The notes under the pieces were generated by a model that was given only the letters and a program-made list of their open reading frames with translations, ran no database searches and was not told where the DNA came from. From NCBI RefSeq assembly GCF_022524345.1, contig NZ_JAKWJU010000002.1, positions 1,984,001 to 2,048,000 of the forward strand: DNA of 64,000 nt, read 5' to 3'. The position numbers and the translations under genes are program-made. Shown here piece by piece: positions 24,739-33,609 of the stretch; the first letter of the stretch is position 1; each line of letters starts with the position of its first letter. This stretch comes from Streptomyces marispadix (GTDB lineage Bacteria; Actinomycetota; Actinomycetes; Streptomycetales; Streptomycetaceae).

Positions 24739-25377
24739 TCAGTCCTTGCGTCCCGTCGCCGCGACCGTGACACCGAGGCCGATCATCGTGAGCCCGCCCG
24801 CTCCGCCGACCATCGCCAGCCGCCGCGGCGAACGCGCGAACCAGCCCCGCGCGGTGGCGGCCACCAGACCCCAGGCGCTGTCGCAGCCCACGGCGATGAT
24901 GTTGAAGACCAGCCCGAGCAGCAGCATCTGACCCGTCACGTCCCCCTGAGCGCGGTCGACGAACTGCGGCAGCACGGCGGCGAAGAAGACGATCGTCTTC
25001 GGGTTGGCGACGCCGACCGCGAACCCCTCCCACATCGTGCGCAAGCCGCCGTACGAGGGCCCCTCGCCTTCGAACGCCGCTTGCAGCGACCCGCGCCGGG
25101 CCACCGCCCTGACTCCGAGGTACACCAGATACGCGGCGCCCGAGAGCTTGAGCACCGTGAAGGCGAGAGCGGAGCGCTCCACCAGGGGCCCGGCTCCCAG
25201 CGCCACGCACACCACGAGGACGTACGCACCGAGGGTGTTGCCCACCACGGTGGTCAGCGCGGCACGGCGGCCCTGCGCCAGCGCACGCCCGATCACGAAG
25301 AGCACGCTGGGCCCGGGAACCACGATCAGCACCAGGGACATGGCGGCGAAGGCAGCCAGCCGGTCGATGGACACCAT
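24739..25377 (-). CDS. LysE/RhtB-family amino-acid exporter
   Basis: The protein has 212 residues and about six hydrophobic helices. The family signature is near the N-terminus: LVLIVVPGPSVLFVIGRALAQGRRAAL. The internal motif GVANPKTIVFFAAVLPQFVD is also typical. It belongs to the LysE/RhtB superfamily that exports amino acids or their analogues; the substrate is not predictable. The start is GTG or ATG near 25377. It faces away from a cluster of catabolic genes and may be independent. Confidence 0.92.
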   Translation of the reverse strand: MVSIDRLAAFAAMSLVLIVVPGPSVLFVIGRALAQGRRAALTTVVGNTLGAYVLVVCVALGAGPLVERSALAFTVLKLSGAAYLVYLGVRAVARRGSLQAAFEGEGPSYGGLRTMWEGFAVGVANPKTIVFFAAVLPQFVDRAQGDVTGQMLLLGLVFNIIAVGCDSAWGLVAATARGWFARSPRRLAMVGGAGGLTMIGLGVTVAATGRKD

Positions 25378-25511
25378 GGCGCCATGACATCAGCGGGCGG
25401 GCCCGCCCCGCCTCTCCTTTTTACGGCGGTCTCGCACCGGTGCCGTACGGGCAACTGGTGTACGGGCCCTGGCGTACGGGCCGCCGGGGCGGGCTCAGGG
25501 CGTCCGAGGGG

Positions 25512-26693
25512 TCACGTCAACTCGTAGGCGTTCGCGATCAGTTCGAGTGAGCGGGTCCGGGCCGAGGGCGTGTGCACATTGGCCGTGAGCATCAGTTCGT
25601 CGGCGCCGGTGCGCTTGACGAGGGCGTCGAGCCCGTCCCGTACGGCATCGGGTGTGCCATGGGTGACGTTGGCCAGCCAGCTCTCGACGAAGTCGCGCTC
25701 GGCCGCGCTGAAGGGGTAGCCCTCCGCTTCCTCGGGTGTGGGGACCAGACCGGGGCGGCCGGTGCGCAGCCGCAGCATCGCCAGGGCTCCGGTGAGCACC
25801 TGCCTGCGGGCCTGCGTCTCGTCGTCCGCGGCGAGGGCGGCGGCGCCGATGAGCGCGTAGGGCTCGTCCAGTACGGCGGAGGGGGTGAAGCTCTCGCGGT
25901 AGAGGTCCAGCGCCGGGAGGGTGTTGCGGGAAGAGAAGTGATGTGCGAACGCGAACGGCAGCCCCAGCCGGCCAGCGAGTTCGGCGCTGAAACCGGACGA
26001 TCCGAGCAGCCAGACCGGCGGCCGGGAGACCTCTCCCTGCACCGGACCGGGCACAGCATGGATGCGGGAGTAGCGGTGGCCGTCGGGAAAGCCGTCGTCC
26101 AGGAAGCGGATCAACTCGCCGAGCTGCTGCGGGAATTCGTCCGCACCCTCACGGAGGTGATCCGTGCGGCGCAGGGCGGCGGCCGTAGCGCCGTCGGTGC
26201 CGGGCGCACGGCCCAGGCCGAGGTCGATGCGCCCGGGGGCGAGCGCCTCCAGGGTGCCGAACTGCTCGGCGATGACGAGCGGCGCGTGGTTCGGCAGCAT
26301 CACGCCGCCCGAGCCCAGCCGTATGCGGTCGGTGCGGGCCGCGAGGTGGGAGAGGATCACGGCGGGCGAGGAGCTTGCGACGCCCGGCATGGAGTGGTGT
26401 TCGGCGACCCAGTAGCGGGTGAAGCCGCGGCGCTCGGCGAGACGCGCGGTCTCGACGGTGGCGAGGAGCGCGTCGCGCGAGGTGAGGCCGACGCCGACGT
26501 TCGCCAGGTCCAGTACGGACAGGGGTACGGGGGCGGCGCCTCGCGTCTCACCGCGGATGGCGTCCCGGGTCACGGCGCCGGTGCCGGTGCCGGTGCCGCT
26601 GCCGGTGTCCGCACTCTTACCGGCGCCGGTGCCCGTACCGCTTCCGTTTCCGCTTCCTGTCGTCCTGCCGTCAGTGGCGTTGCCCTCGTCCAC
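25512..26693 (-). CDS. LLM-class flavin-dependent oxidoreductase
   Basis: The protein has 393 residues from a GTG at 26693, with a GGAGGG-type site upstream. The first 50 residues are a Gly/Thr/Ser repeat encoded by tandem GGTGCC units. The luciferase-like barrel follows, with [42 protein letters not shown] and [14 protein letters not shown]. These match the bacterial luciferase family (group I alkanal monooxygenase-like). It would use reduced flavin and oxygen on a small substrate. It is the most downstream gene of the minus-strand isomerase group, with a 137-base gap from the next one. Confidence 0.88.
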   Translation of the reverse strand: MDEGNATDGRTTGSGNGSGTGTGAGKSADTGSGTGTGTGAVTRDAIRGETRGAAPVPLSVLDLANVGVGLTSRDALLATVETARLAERRGFTRYWVAEHHSMPGVASSSPAVILSHLAARTDRIRLGSGGVMLPNHAPLVIAEQFGTLEALAPGRIDLGLGRAPGTDGATAAALRRTDHLREGADEFPQQLGELIRFLDDGFPDGHRYSRIHAVPGPVQGEVSRPPVWLLGSSGFSAELAGRLGLPFAFAHHFSSRNTLPALDLYRESFTPSAVLDEPYALIGAAALAADDETQARRQVLTGALAMLRLRTGRPGLVPTPEEAEGYPFSAAERDFVESWLANVTHGTPDAVRDGLDALVKRTGADELMLTANVHTPSARTRSLELIANAYELT

Positions 26694-26830
26694 GAGTGCC
26701 GCCCTCCGCTCGCTGGTGTCACGTCCAGCGGCGTCAACGGCGAGCGGCACTCGTTCTCTTCCCGGGACTGACGCGAGCCGGGAGGTCCGCCCGGAAGCCG
26801 GCCGGGCTCCGGGCGAGGACCCGCGTCGCC

Positions 26831-27574
26831 TCAGGCCGTGAAGAGCTTGCCCAGTGCGGGGCAGCGTACGGAGACGTCCAGCAGCCGAAGGCCCTCCCAG
26901 GCGGTGACCTGGTTCGCGGTGAGAACCGGCTTGCCCAGCGCGTCCTCGATGTCCTCGGTCCAGGCGGCGGTGTGCAGCGCGGTGTCCGGCAGCAGCACGG
27001 CCTGCGCCTCGGGGTGGTCGCCGCCGCGGGCGAGGGCCAGCACCTCGTCCTTGCCCCAGGTGCCGACCTCGGCGGCGGTGATGATGCCGCTGCCGCGCAT
27101 GGAGACGACCTCGCTCCCGGCGGCCTTGAGGAAGGCGGTGAACAGCTCGCCGACGTCCTCCGGATACGTCGCGCCGATGGCGACGCGCTCCGCGCCCAAC
27201 GCCCGTACGGCATGGGCGAAGGCGAAGGACGTGCTGGAGGCGGGCAGCCCGGCGGTGGCGGACAGCTCGCGCACCTGCTCGTGGGCGCCCTCCCAGCCGA
27301 AGACGAAGCTGGCGCTGGTGCACGCCCAGACGACGGCCTGCACGCCGTGCTCCTTGACCTCCTCGACCTTCGCGGCCAGGCGCTTCGCGGAGCCCATCTC
27401 CAGCAGGGCGTCCGCCCGGTGTGCGTCCTCGCCGATGTCGGTGTGCACCAGCGGCAGCCGGACGTCCGCGCCGGCGTCCGAGAGGATTCGCTCAAGCCGC
27501 GGGTAGTCGTCCTCAGCCGAGAAGCCCGGGTAGAGGAATCCCACCGCCTGCGACTGCGCTGCCGCGTCTGCCAT
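26831..27574 (-). CDS. Maleate-isomerase/Asp-Glu racemase family protein lacking the second catalytic Cys
   Basis: The protein has 247 residues and belongs to the maleate cis-trans isomerase/arylmalonate decarboxylase group. The first catalytic cysteine, Cys85, is present in [10 protein letters not shown]. At the second cysteine position the sequence is [10 protein letters not shown], with Asp197 where the motif normally has Cys (compare ISCTNLPT in the neighbouring paralogue). The usual two-Cys isomerase mechanism therefore looks incomplete. It could be a one-Cys racemase or decarboxylase-like enzyme, or a partner of the paralogue. The motif TANQVTAW is shared with the paralogue. The next gene upstream (28917-27928) is 353 bases away. 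Confidence 0.85.
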   Translation of the reverse strand: MADAAAQSQAVGFLYPGFSAEDDYPRLERILSDAGADVRLPLVHTDIGEDAHRADALLEMGSAKRLAAKVEEVKEHGVQAVVWACTSASFVFGWEGAHEQVRELSATAGLPASSTSFAFAHAVRALGAERVAIGATYPEDVGELFTAFLKAAGSEVVSMRGSGIITAAEVGTWGKDEVLALARGGDHPEAQAVLLPDTALHTAAWTEDIEDALGKPVLTANQVTAWEGLRLLDVSVRCPALGKLFTA

Positions 27575-27927
27575 CTACGCCTCCTGAAGCGTCGCTGCTG
27601 ATCGGTTGTCCGCCGGTCACGGCCTCGCGGGGCGGCCGTCCGTCCCGCCCCTGCCGTTCCGTTCCGTTTCGTACGTGGCGTACACGGCGCGGGAGTCTTC
27701 CGGTCCGTATGTGCCGTGAGTGCCGTACGTCACATGCGGCCCGTTTCGTCCGCCCCGCACGCTGCCGAGTGTCGCTCACGTACCGGCCGCTCATCCGTCC
27801 ACACGTGCGCGCACGGACGTACGGGGAGGGTCGACGGGCATGGACGGGCGCCGGACTTCGCGCCCGGCGCCTGCTTTTGGGGGTGCACCCCGCCGTGGCG
27901 GGGTGCCTCATCTCACACGGGCGGAGG
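27575..27927. other. Gap between the two isomerase genes
   Basis: This 353-base stretch has no convincing gene. It carries a terminator hairpin close to the upstream gene's stop and a run of related GTACG-type words (CGTACGTGGCGTACACGG and CCGTATGTGCCGTGAGTGCCGTACG, 27670-27735). These may be part of the promoter for the downstream isomerase gene. Confidence 0.4.
27885..27906 (-). terminator. Hairpin after the second isomerase gene
   Basis: GCACCCCGCC (27885-27894) and GGCGGGGTGC (27897-27906) form a perfect 10-bp stem just past the stop codon at 27928. Confidence 0.65.
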
Positions 27928-28917
27928 TCACACCGGCGGCTGCTGGCCGCCCCACTCGTCCGTATAACCGGAGGGGAAGCCCTGGTCGTAACCCTCCAGG
28001 GGCTCGCCGCTCTCGGGGCCTGCGCCGGCCAGCGCCGCCTCGGGCTCCACGGGCCGTACGGCCGGCTCCGCCGGTTCGAGGGACTCGACCGACTCGACGG
28101 GAGCCACGGGCTCCGCCGGCTCCTCGGGCCTGCTGACCGGAAGCGTCGGAGACGAGGTCATCGCCGCCGGGCCACGGCGGGCCACCGGGTCGACCAGCGC
28201 CTGGTACGGGCCCACCGCTTCCTTGCCGATGCGGCGCAGCGCGTCCCAGAGCGTGACCTGGTTCGCGGAGAGCACCGGCATGCGCAACTCCGCCTCCAGC
28301 TGCGGGATGACGTCGTACGTCGGCAGGTTGGTGCAACTGATGAACAGGGCGTCCGGGGCGTCGCCCGCCACGGCCTCGCGGGCCATGTCCACGACGTCCC
28401 GGTAGGGCACCCGCCAGATCTCGCGCGTCAGGCCCAGATAGCTGCGGCCGGTGACGGCGATGCCGCCTTCGCCGAGGAAGTCCTCAAGCGAGTCGGTGAC
28501 CGACTTCGTATAGGGGGTGACGACGGCCACGCGCCGCGCCCCGATCTCCTGGAGCGCCGCCAGCAGCGCTCCCGAGGTGGTCAGCGAGGGGATCTCGCCG
28601 GCCTCCTCCATGGCCGCGGTCATGGACCGCTCGCCCTCGGCGCCTCCTACGAAGCTGCCCGAGGTGCAGGCGTAGGCCACCACTTCCGGGGCCACTGCGC
28701 ACAGAGCCTGGACGCCCTCGCGCAGCGTCGCATGCTCACTGACGAGGCGAGCCTGATCGAGGCTCACCTCGACCGGTACGAAAGGGGTTCGGGTGAGGTG
28801 CAGTGACACATCGTCCGGCACCCAACGCCACAGCTCACGATCGAGTGCGAAGTCGAACGGGGCGACGATTCCGACACCGCGTTGTGGCTGCGGTCCGCCG
28901 AGGAAGGAGACATCCAT
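27928..28917 (-). CDS. Maleate cis-trans isomerase family protein with acidic tail
   Basis: The protein has 329 residues. The catalytic core (1-255) has both expected cysteines: Cys84 in AYACTSGSF and Cys195 in FISCTNLPT. It also has VVTPYTKSVTDSLEDFL and LSANQVTLWDALR. It fits the maleate isomerase/EutA-type family, which isomerises or decarboxylates small dicarboxylates. An extra tail of about 70 residues is rich in Glu, Pro and Val, which is unusual for the family. It is divergently transcribed from the D-hydroxyacid dehydrogenase gene across a 216-base region and is probably part of the same catabolic regulon. Confidence 0.85.
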   Translation of the reverse strand: MDVSFLGGPQPQRGVGIVAPFDFALDRELWRWVPDDVSLHLTRTPFVPVEVSLDQARLVSEHATLREGVQALCAVAPEVVAYACTSGSFVGGAEGERSMTAAMEEAGEIPSLTTSGALLAALQEIGARRVAVVTPYTKSVTDSLEDFLGEGGIAVTGRSYLGLTREIWRVPYRDVVDMAREAVAGDAPDALFISCTNLPTYDVIPQLEAELRMPVLSANQVTLWDALRRIGKEAVGPYQALVDPVARRGPAAMTSSPTLPVSRPEEPAEPVAPVESVESLEPAEPAVRPVEPEAALAGAGPESGEPLEGYDQGFPSGYTDEWGGQQPPV

Positions 28918-29133
28918 GGGTGAGCCCCAAAGAACGGAGGGGTGGCCTACGGCCGAAAGGGAAAAAATGAAAGCCGGTCATTAGCCGGAACGCCGGGACA
29001 GATGCCTTCATTGACGACGGTAGTTCGCGCTACCTACCGTGGTCAATCCTTGCATCCGCGCCAACTTGGCGCCTCGGATTTGAGCCATCCCGACCAGTCC
29101 ACCGCACCCTCGTTACGAAGTGGTTTCCTGCCG

Positions 29134-30099
29134 ATGACCGAGCCCGTTCTCCTTGTCCTCGACGATGATCCGCTGCCGCGGCTCGACCGGCTCGCGGGAC
29201 GTGCCCGCGTCGTGCACTCGAACGAGAAAGACCTGGTGGAGAAGCTGCCGACGGCCGATGTGCTGCTGGTGTGGGACTTCCTCTCGGACGCCGTACGGCA
29301 CGCGTGGCCCGGGGGCGGCAGGCGCCCCCGCTGGGTGCACACGCCGAGCGCCGGAGTCGACCGTCTGCTGCCGGAGCTGGCCGCCTCTCCTGAGACGGTC
29401 GTCACCAACGCGAGAGGCGTCTTCGATCAGCCCATCGCCGAATACGTGGCGGGGCTCGTTCTAGCCATGGCCAAGGATTTCCGCGGAAGCTGGGAATTGC
29501 AACGGCAACGTCGTTGGAAGCACAGGGAGACAAAAAGGGTGGGCGGCTCCCGTGCAGTTGTCGTCGGGTCCGGACCAATTGGAAGAACTATCGGCCGTAC
29601 TCTCAAGGCGCTGGGCGTCGCCGTCGACCTCGTCGGCCGCACCGAGCGGGACGGCGACCCGGACTTCGGACGTGTCCACGGCAACGCCGCGCTGGAGGGT
29701 CTGCTCGGCGAGGCGGACTGGGTCGTGTGCGTCGCACCGCTCACCGAGGGCACCCGCGGGCTCTTCGACGCCGCGGCCTTCGCACGCATGAAGCCGGACG
29801 CGCACTTCATCAACGTCGGCCGGGGCCAGCACGTGGTCGAGAGAGACCTGGTGGCCGCGCTCACCGGCCATCGCATCGCGGGCGCGGCGCTGGACGTGTT
29901 CGCGGAGGAACCGCTCGCCGCGGACAGCGAACTGTGGGACGTGCCGGGGCTGTTGATCTCGCCGCACATGAGCGGTGACACGATCGGATGGCGGGACGAC
30001 CTGGCCGAGCAGTTCCTCGACAACTTCGACCGCTGGGAGGCGGGGCAGCCGCTGCTGAACGTCGTCGACAAGGACCTCGGTTACGTACCGTCGGCCTGA
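29134..30099 (+). CDS. D-isomer-specific 2-hydroxyacid dehydrogenase
   Basis: The protein has 321 residues from ATG 29134 (MTEPVLLVLDDDP). The NAD-binding fingerprint is VVVGSGPIGRTIGRTLKALG. Catalytic residues appear as Arg in FINVGRGQHVV, Glu in LDVFAEEPLA and His in LISPHMSGDT. The substrate would be a D-2-hydroxyacid/2-oxoacid pair. It sits between the isomerase genes and the amidase/Ehu operon, so it may handle a hydroxyacid intermediate of the same pathway. A strong terminator-like inverted repeat follows. Confidence 0.9.
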   Translation: MTEPVLLVLDDDPLPRLDRLAGRARVVHSNEKDLVEKLPTADVLLVWDFLSDAVRHAWPGGGRRPRWVHTPSAGVDRLLPELAASPETVVTNARGVFDQPIAEYVAGLVLAMAKDFRGSWELQRQRRWKHRETKRVGGSRAVVVGSGPIGRTIGRTLKALGVAVDLVGRTERDGDPDFGRVHGNAALEGLLGEADWVVCVAPLTEGTRGLFDAAAFARMKPDAHFINVGRGQHVVERDLVAALTGHRIAGAALDVFAEEPLAADSELWDVPGLLISPHMSGDTIGWRDDLAEQFLDNFDRWEAGQPLLNVVDKDLGYVPSA

Positions 30100-30442
30100 G
30101 CACCGGGAGCCGCGGCAGGGGCCGATGGGCCGGGTCACCGGCTCCCGGCCCTGATCGCCGGAGGTCCCGGGGCCCCTGCCGGGTTTTCCTGGTCAGGGAT
30201 CTCCCGGCCCCCGGGTCTTGACGTCCGGTCCCCGTCGTCCGGTCCGCCCGGACCGCCCTGTTCAACGTCCCGCCCGAACCCCCTCGAACCGGCCCCTGGT
30301 TCACCTCCGCCCGCCCGCCGCCGTCTCCTCCTCCGACTTCCGTCCCGTCCCCTGATTCGTCCGGCGGTTACCGCTGCCGCGTCCCCTGCCCGCGGGAAGC
30401 CGCCGGCCATCCGGCCATACGGCCACGACTCGAAAGGCACCC
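30100..30442. other. Gap between dehydrogenase and amidase genes
   Basis: This 343-base stretch holds no convincing gene. It begins with a terminator-like hairpin, annotated separately, followed by pyrimidine-rich sequence. The amidase ATG has only a weak AAAGG upstream, so the amidase promoter and leader should lie within this gap. Confidence 0.45.
30113..30190 (+). terminator. Terminator after the dehydrogenase gene
   Basis: Outer arms CGGCAGGGGCC (30113-30123) and GGCCCCTGCCG (30171-30181) enclose an inner GGCCGGG/CCCGGCC pairing and are followed by GGTTTTCC. Confidence 0.6.
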
Positions 30443-31855
30443 ATGTCGGATCTCAGCAGTCTCACCGCCGTCCGGCTCCTCGAAGGGTTCAGCAGCGGAG
30501 ACTTCTCCCCCGTCGAAGCCACCCGCGCCGCGCTCGAACAGGCCGAGAAGGTGCAGCCGCACGTGAACGCCTTCGTACGGATCGACGGTGACGACGCGCT
30601 CGCGCAGGCACGCGAATCGACGGAGCGCTGGCGCCGCGGCGACCCCCAGGGCCCGCTCGACGGCGTACCCGTGACGGTGAAGGACATCCTGCTGCTGCGC
30701 GGCAAGCCCACCCTGCGCGGCTCCTGGTCCTCCTCCACCGAGGGCCCGTGGGAGGAGGACGCCCCGTCCGTGGCGCGGATGCGCGAAGCGGGCGCGGTGT
30801 TCGTGGGCAAGACGACGACGCCCGAGTTCGGCTGGAAGGGCGTGACGGACAGCCCCCGGCACGGCGTCACACGGAATCCCTACGACACCTCACGCACCGC
30901 GGGCGGCTCCAGCGGCGGCAGTTCGGCCGCGGTCGCACTCGGGGCGGGTCCGCTCAGCCTGGGCACGGACGCGGGCGGTTCGGTGCGCATCCCCGCCTCC
31001 TTCTGCGGAATGTTCGCCATCAAGCCGACGTACGGGCGGGTGCCGATCTATCCCGCGAGCGCCTTCGGCACGCTCGCCCACGTCGGGCCTATGACCCGCG
31101 ACGCACGGGACGCGGCGCTGCTGATGGATGTGATCTCCGAGCCGGACGCCCGCGACTGGTCTCAGCTCGCGCCGCCGCATGGCAGTTTCAGCGAGTCCGT
31201 GAAGGACGGGGTGCGGGGGCTGCGCATCGCGTACTCGCCGGACTTCGGCGGCCGGGTCGAGGTCGAACCGGCGGTGGCCGCCGGGGTGCGTCGCGCCGTC
31301 GAGCGGCTCGCGGAACTGGGCGCGGTCGTCGAGGAGACCGACCCCGGTTTCGACGACCCGATCGAGGCGTTCCACTCCCTGTGGTTCGCGGGGGCGGCCC
31401 GGGTGACGCAGCACTTCACCGACGAGCAGCGTGAGGCCATGGACCCCGGGCTGAGGGAGGTCTCCGAGGACGGCGCTTCGCGCAGCGCGCTGGACTATCT
31501 GGCCGCGGTCGACGTTCGTATGGCGCTGGGCAAGCAGATGGGCGTCTTCCACGAGACGTACGACCTGCTGGTGACGCCGACGACGCCGGGCACGGCCTTC
31601 GGGGCGGGCCTGGAGGTGCCGGAGGGTTCCGGATACCGGCGGTGGACCCAGTGGACGCCCTTCACCTATCCGTTCAACATGACGCAGCAGCCCGCCTCTT
31701 CCGTGCCCTGCGGGCTGGACGGCGACGGACTGCCGATGGGTGTGCAGTTGGTGGCCGCACGCCACCGGGACGATCTCGTGCTGCGGGCCTCGCACGCGCT
31801 GTACGAGGCGGGAGCGGCGGATGTGCCGGCGCCCGCCCTCGCCGGGGCCGAGTAA
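30443..31855 (+). CDS. Amidase-signature family hydrolase
   Basis: The protein has 470 residues, the normal size of amidase-signature enzymes. The catalytic Lys lies in VPVTVKDI (about residue 80). The Gly/Ser-rich signature RTAGGSSGGSSAA carries the cis-Ser, and the nucleophilic Ser lies in LGTDAGGSVRIPAS. It hydrolyses an amide to acid and ammonia. In this cluster a small imported amide, or an intermediate of the isomerase pathway, is a plausible substrate. A 9-bp tandem repeat follows the stop codon. Confidence 0.92.
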   Translation: MSDLSSLTAVRLLEGFSSGDFSPVEATRAALEQAEKVQPHVNAFVRIDGDDALAQARESTERWRRGDPQGPLDGVPVTVKDILLLRGKPTLRGSWSSSTEGPWEEDAPSVARMREAGAVFVGKTTTPEFGWKGVTDSPRHGVTRNPYDTSRTAGGSSGGSSAAVALGAGPLSLGTDAGGSVRIPASFCGMFAIKPTYGRVPIYPASAFGTLAHVGPMTRDARDAALLMDVISEPDARDWSQLAPPHGSFSESVKDGVRGLRIAYSPDFGGRVEVEPAVAAGVRRAVERLAELGAVVEETDPGFDDPIEAFHSLWFAGAARVTQHFTDEQREAMDPGLREVSEDGASRSALDYLAAVDVRMALGKQMGVFHETYDLLVTPTTPGTAFGAGLEVPEGSGYRRWTQWTPFTYPFNMTQQPASSVPCGLDGDGLPMGVQLVAARHRDDLVLRASHALYEAGAADVPAPALAGAE

Positions 31856-31868
31856 GCCCCGGCCGAGC

Positions 31869-31949
31869 GCGAGCACTGCGAGCACCACGAGCACTGCGAG
31901 CACTGCGAGCACTGCGAGCACTACGAGCACTACGAGCACTACGAGCACC
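31869..31949. repeat. Nine copies of a 9-bp tandem repeat
   Basis: Nine consecutive units of (G/A)CGAGCAC(T/C) run from 31869 to 31949, in the gap between the converging amidase and DUF3830 genes. It is outside any convincing gene and may be a simple slippage product. Confidence 0.85.
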
Positions 31950-32012
31950 AAGGAGTACGGGGCCCGGGCAGGGCCCCGTACCCGCAAGCACCCGCGGGCG
32001 CCCCCGACTCCC

Positions 32013-32543
32013 CTAACTCGCCTCGATCCGGCGGAAGTTGAGGGTCTCCCCGATGGCTCCCGCCCGCCAGAGGTCCTGGCAGGCCTCGGCCATCTCGTCG
32101 AGGCCCTCGACGATCGAACCCCACACGATGCCGGGCACCCAGCCCGCGTCGCCGTTGATGAGCAGGTTGTTGCGCTCGTAGAACAGCGCGAGGTCGATCA
32201 CGGTGGAACGCGTGGCGTGGGCCGCCTTGGCGCCCCGCTGTTCGGCCGCCGCCTCATAGCCGTAGGACGCCGTGTTGAGTTGCGTGTCCGTGAAGGTGAA
32301 ATAGCACAGATCGCCCGGGATGGGGGTGATCGTCGGGTTCTCCAGCGGCGGCTCCTCGGGAGCGAACGGCGGGATCAGCGCATAGATCTCGTTGCGCGCG
32401 TACTTGGCGTGGTAGACGTCGCCGCCCAGGGGCAGCGCGTTCCACACCGCTTCGCAGGTGATCGGGGCGCGGTCGTCGAGCAGCTTCGCCGTGCACCTCA
32501 CTCCACGCTTGTCCAACGACACTTCAATGAACCGCTCGGCCAT
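32013..32543 (-). CDS. DUF3830 family protein
   Basis: The protein has 176 residues of the cyclophilin-like DUF3830 family, found beside amidase and transporter genes in actinobacteria and proteobacteria. Typical segments are EAVWNALPLGGDVYHAKYARNEIYALIPPF and PGDLCYFTFTD. No reaction is known for the family. It lies on the opposite strand from the Ehu operon and converges with the amidase gene, but shares their neighbourhood. It probably belongs functionally to the same uptake and catabolism cluster. Confidence 0.85.
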   Translation of the reverse strand: MAERFIEVSLDKRGVRCTAKLLDDRAPITCEAVWNALPLGGDVYHAKYARNEIYALIPPFAPEEPPLENPTITPIPGDLCYFTFTDTQLNTASYGYEAAAEQRGAKAAHATRSTVIDLALFYERNNLLINGDAGWVPGIVWGSIVEGLDEMAEACQDLWRAGAIGETLNFRRIEAS

Positions 32544-32673
32544 CGTGCCTCCGCGTCGTGCTGTGGTGGTTCGTACGGTGTCAATGGTGGCGCAGCGGTC
32601 AAGCCCACAACGACCGGGTCAAGGGCTGAAAACGATCCGCATATCTTCCGAGTGCCTGGGTAGCTGCGCGCCC

Positions 32674-33609
32674 ATGGCTCCACCACGAGGGAAAAACACC
32701 GGAAATGCCGAGAAAAGCGGCAGAAGGCTGGGACGCCGTTCGCTGCTCGCCGGAGCGGCATCGCTGACGGCTCTCGGAACGCTGGGCACCACCACGGCGT
32801 GCAGCCGCGTGGCCGGCGCTGAAACCGGAAACGGGGGCGATCTGCTGGAGAGACTGAGGGCGCAGCATACGGTCAAGCTGGGAATCGCCGGTGAACAGCC
32901 GTACAGCTACATCGACACGAACGGCGAACTGACCGGCTCCTCGCCCGCAATCGCACGCATCATCTTCAAGCGGCTCGGCGTCGAGAACGTGCAGCCGATG
33001 CCGACCGAATTCAACTCGCTGATTCCGGGTCTCAACTCGCAGCAGTTCGACGTGGTCGCTGCCGGCATGTACATCAACCCGGAGCGGTGCCAGCAAGTGA
33101 TCTTCGCGGACCCCGAGTACGAGATGAGGGACGCGTTCATCGTCCGCAAGGGCAACCCCAAGGACCTGCACACCTACAAGGACATCGCCGAGAAGGGCGC
33201 CAAGCTCGCCACCGGCGTCGGCTACGCGGAGATCGACTACGCCGTGGACGCCGGCATCAAGGAGAGCGAGATCAAGCTGCTGCCGGACCAGTTGGCGGGG
33301 CTGCTGGAGGTGCAGGGCGGACGTGCCGACGTCTTCGCGGGCACCGCCATCACCGTGCGCAACGTGGTGAAGCAGTCCAAGAGCGGAAAGACCGAGTACA
33401 CCGACGACTTCGTCCCGATGCTGGACGGCAAGCCGGATCTGGGCACCGGTGCCTTCGCCTTCCGTAAGAGCGAGAGCAACCTCCGCGACGCCTTCAACGA
33501 AGAGCTGCACAAGATGAAGAAGAGCGGCGAGCTCTTCCGCGTCATGAAGCGCTTCGGGTTCGTCGAGCAGGAGATGACGACCAAGACCGCAAAGGAGCGC
33601 TGCAAATGA
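32674..33609 (+). CDS. ehuB: EhuB-type ectoine/amino-acid ABC transporter substrate-binding lipoprotein
   Basis: The protein has 311 residues from ATG 32674. A twin-arginine-like signal (RRLGRRSLLAGAASLTALG) ends in a lipobox-like TTAC-SR, so it is probably a lipoprotein. The family-3 solute-binding fold follows (VKLGIAGEQPYSYIDTNGELTG, FNSLIPGLNSQQFDVVAAGM, GVGYAEIDYAVDAG). The similarity and gene order fit EhuB, the ectoine/hydroxyectoine-binding component, but related proteins bind polar amino acids. Its stop overlaps the first permease gene (ATGA), giving a tight ehuB-C-D-A operon. Confidence 0.88.
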   Translation: MAPPRGKNTGNAEKSGRRLGRRSLLAGAASLTALGTLGTTTACSRVAGAETGNGGDLLERLRAQHTVKLGIAGEQPYSYIDTNGELTGSSPAIARIIFKRLGVENVQPMPTEFNSLIPGLNSQQFDVVAAGMYINPERCQQVIFADPEYEMRDAFIVRKGNPKDLHTYKDIAEKGAKLATGVGYAEIDYAVDAGIKESEIKLLPDQLAGLLEVQGGRADVFAGTAITVRNVVKQSKSGKTEYTDDFVPMLDGKPDLGTGAFAFRKSESNLRDAFNEELHKMKKSGELFRVMKRFGFVEQEMTTKTAKERCK

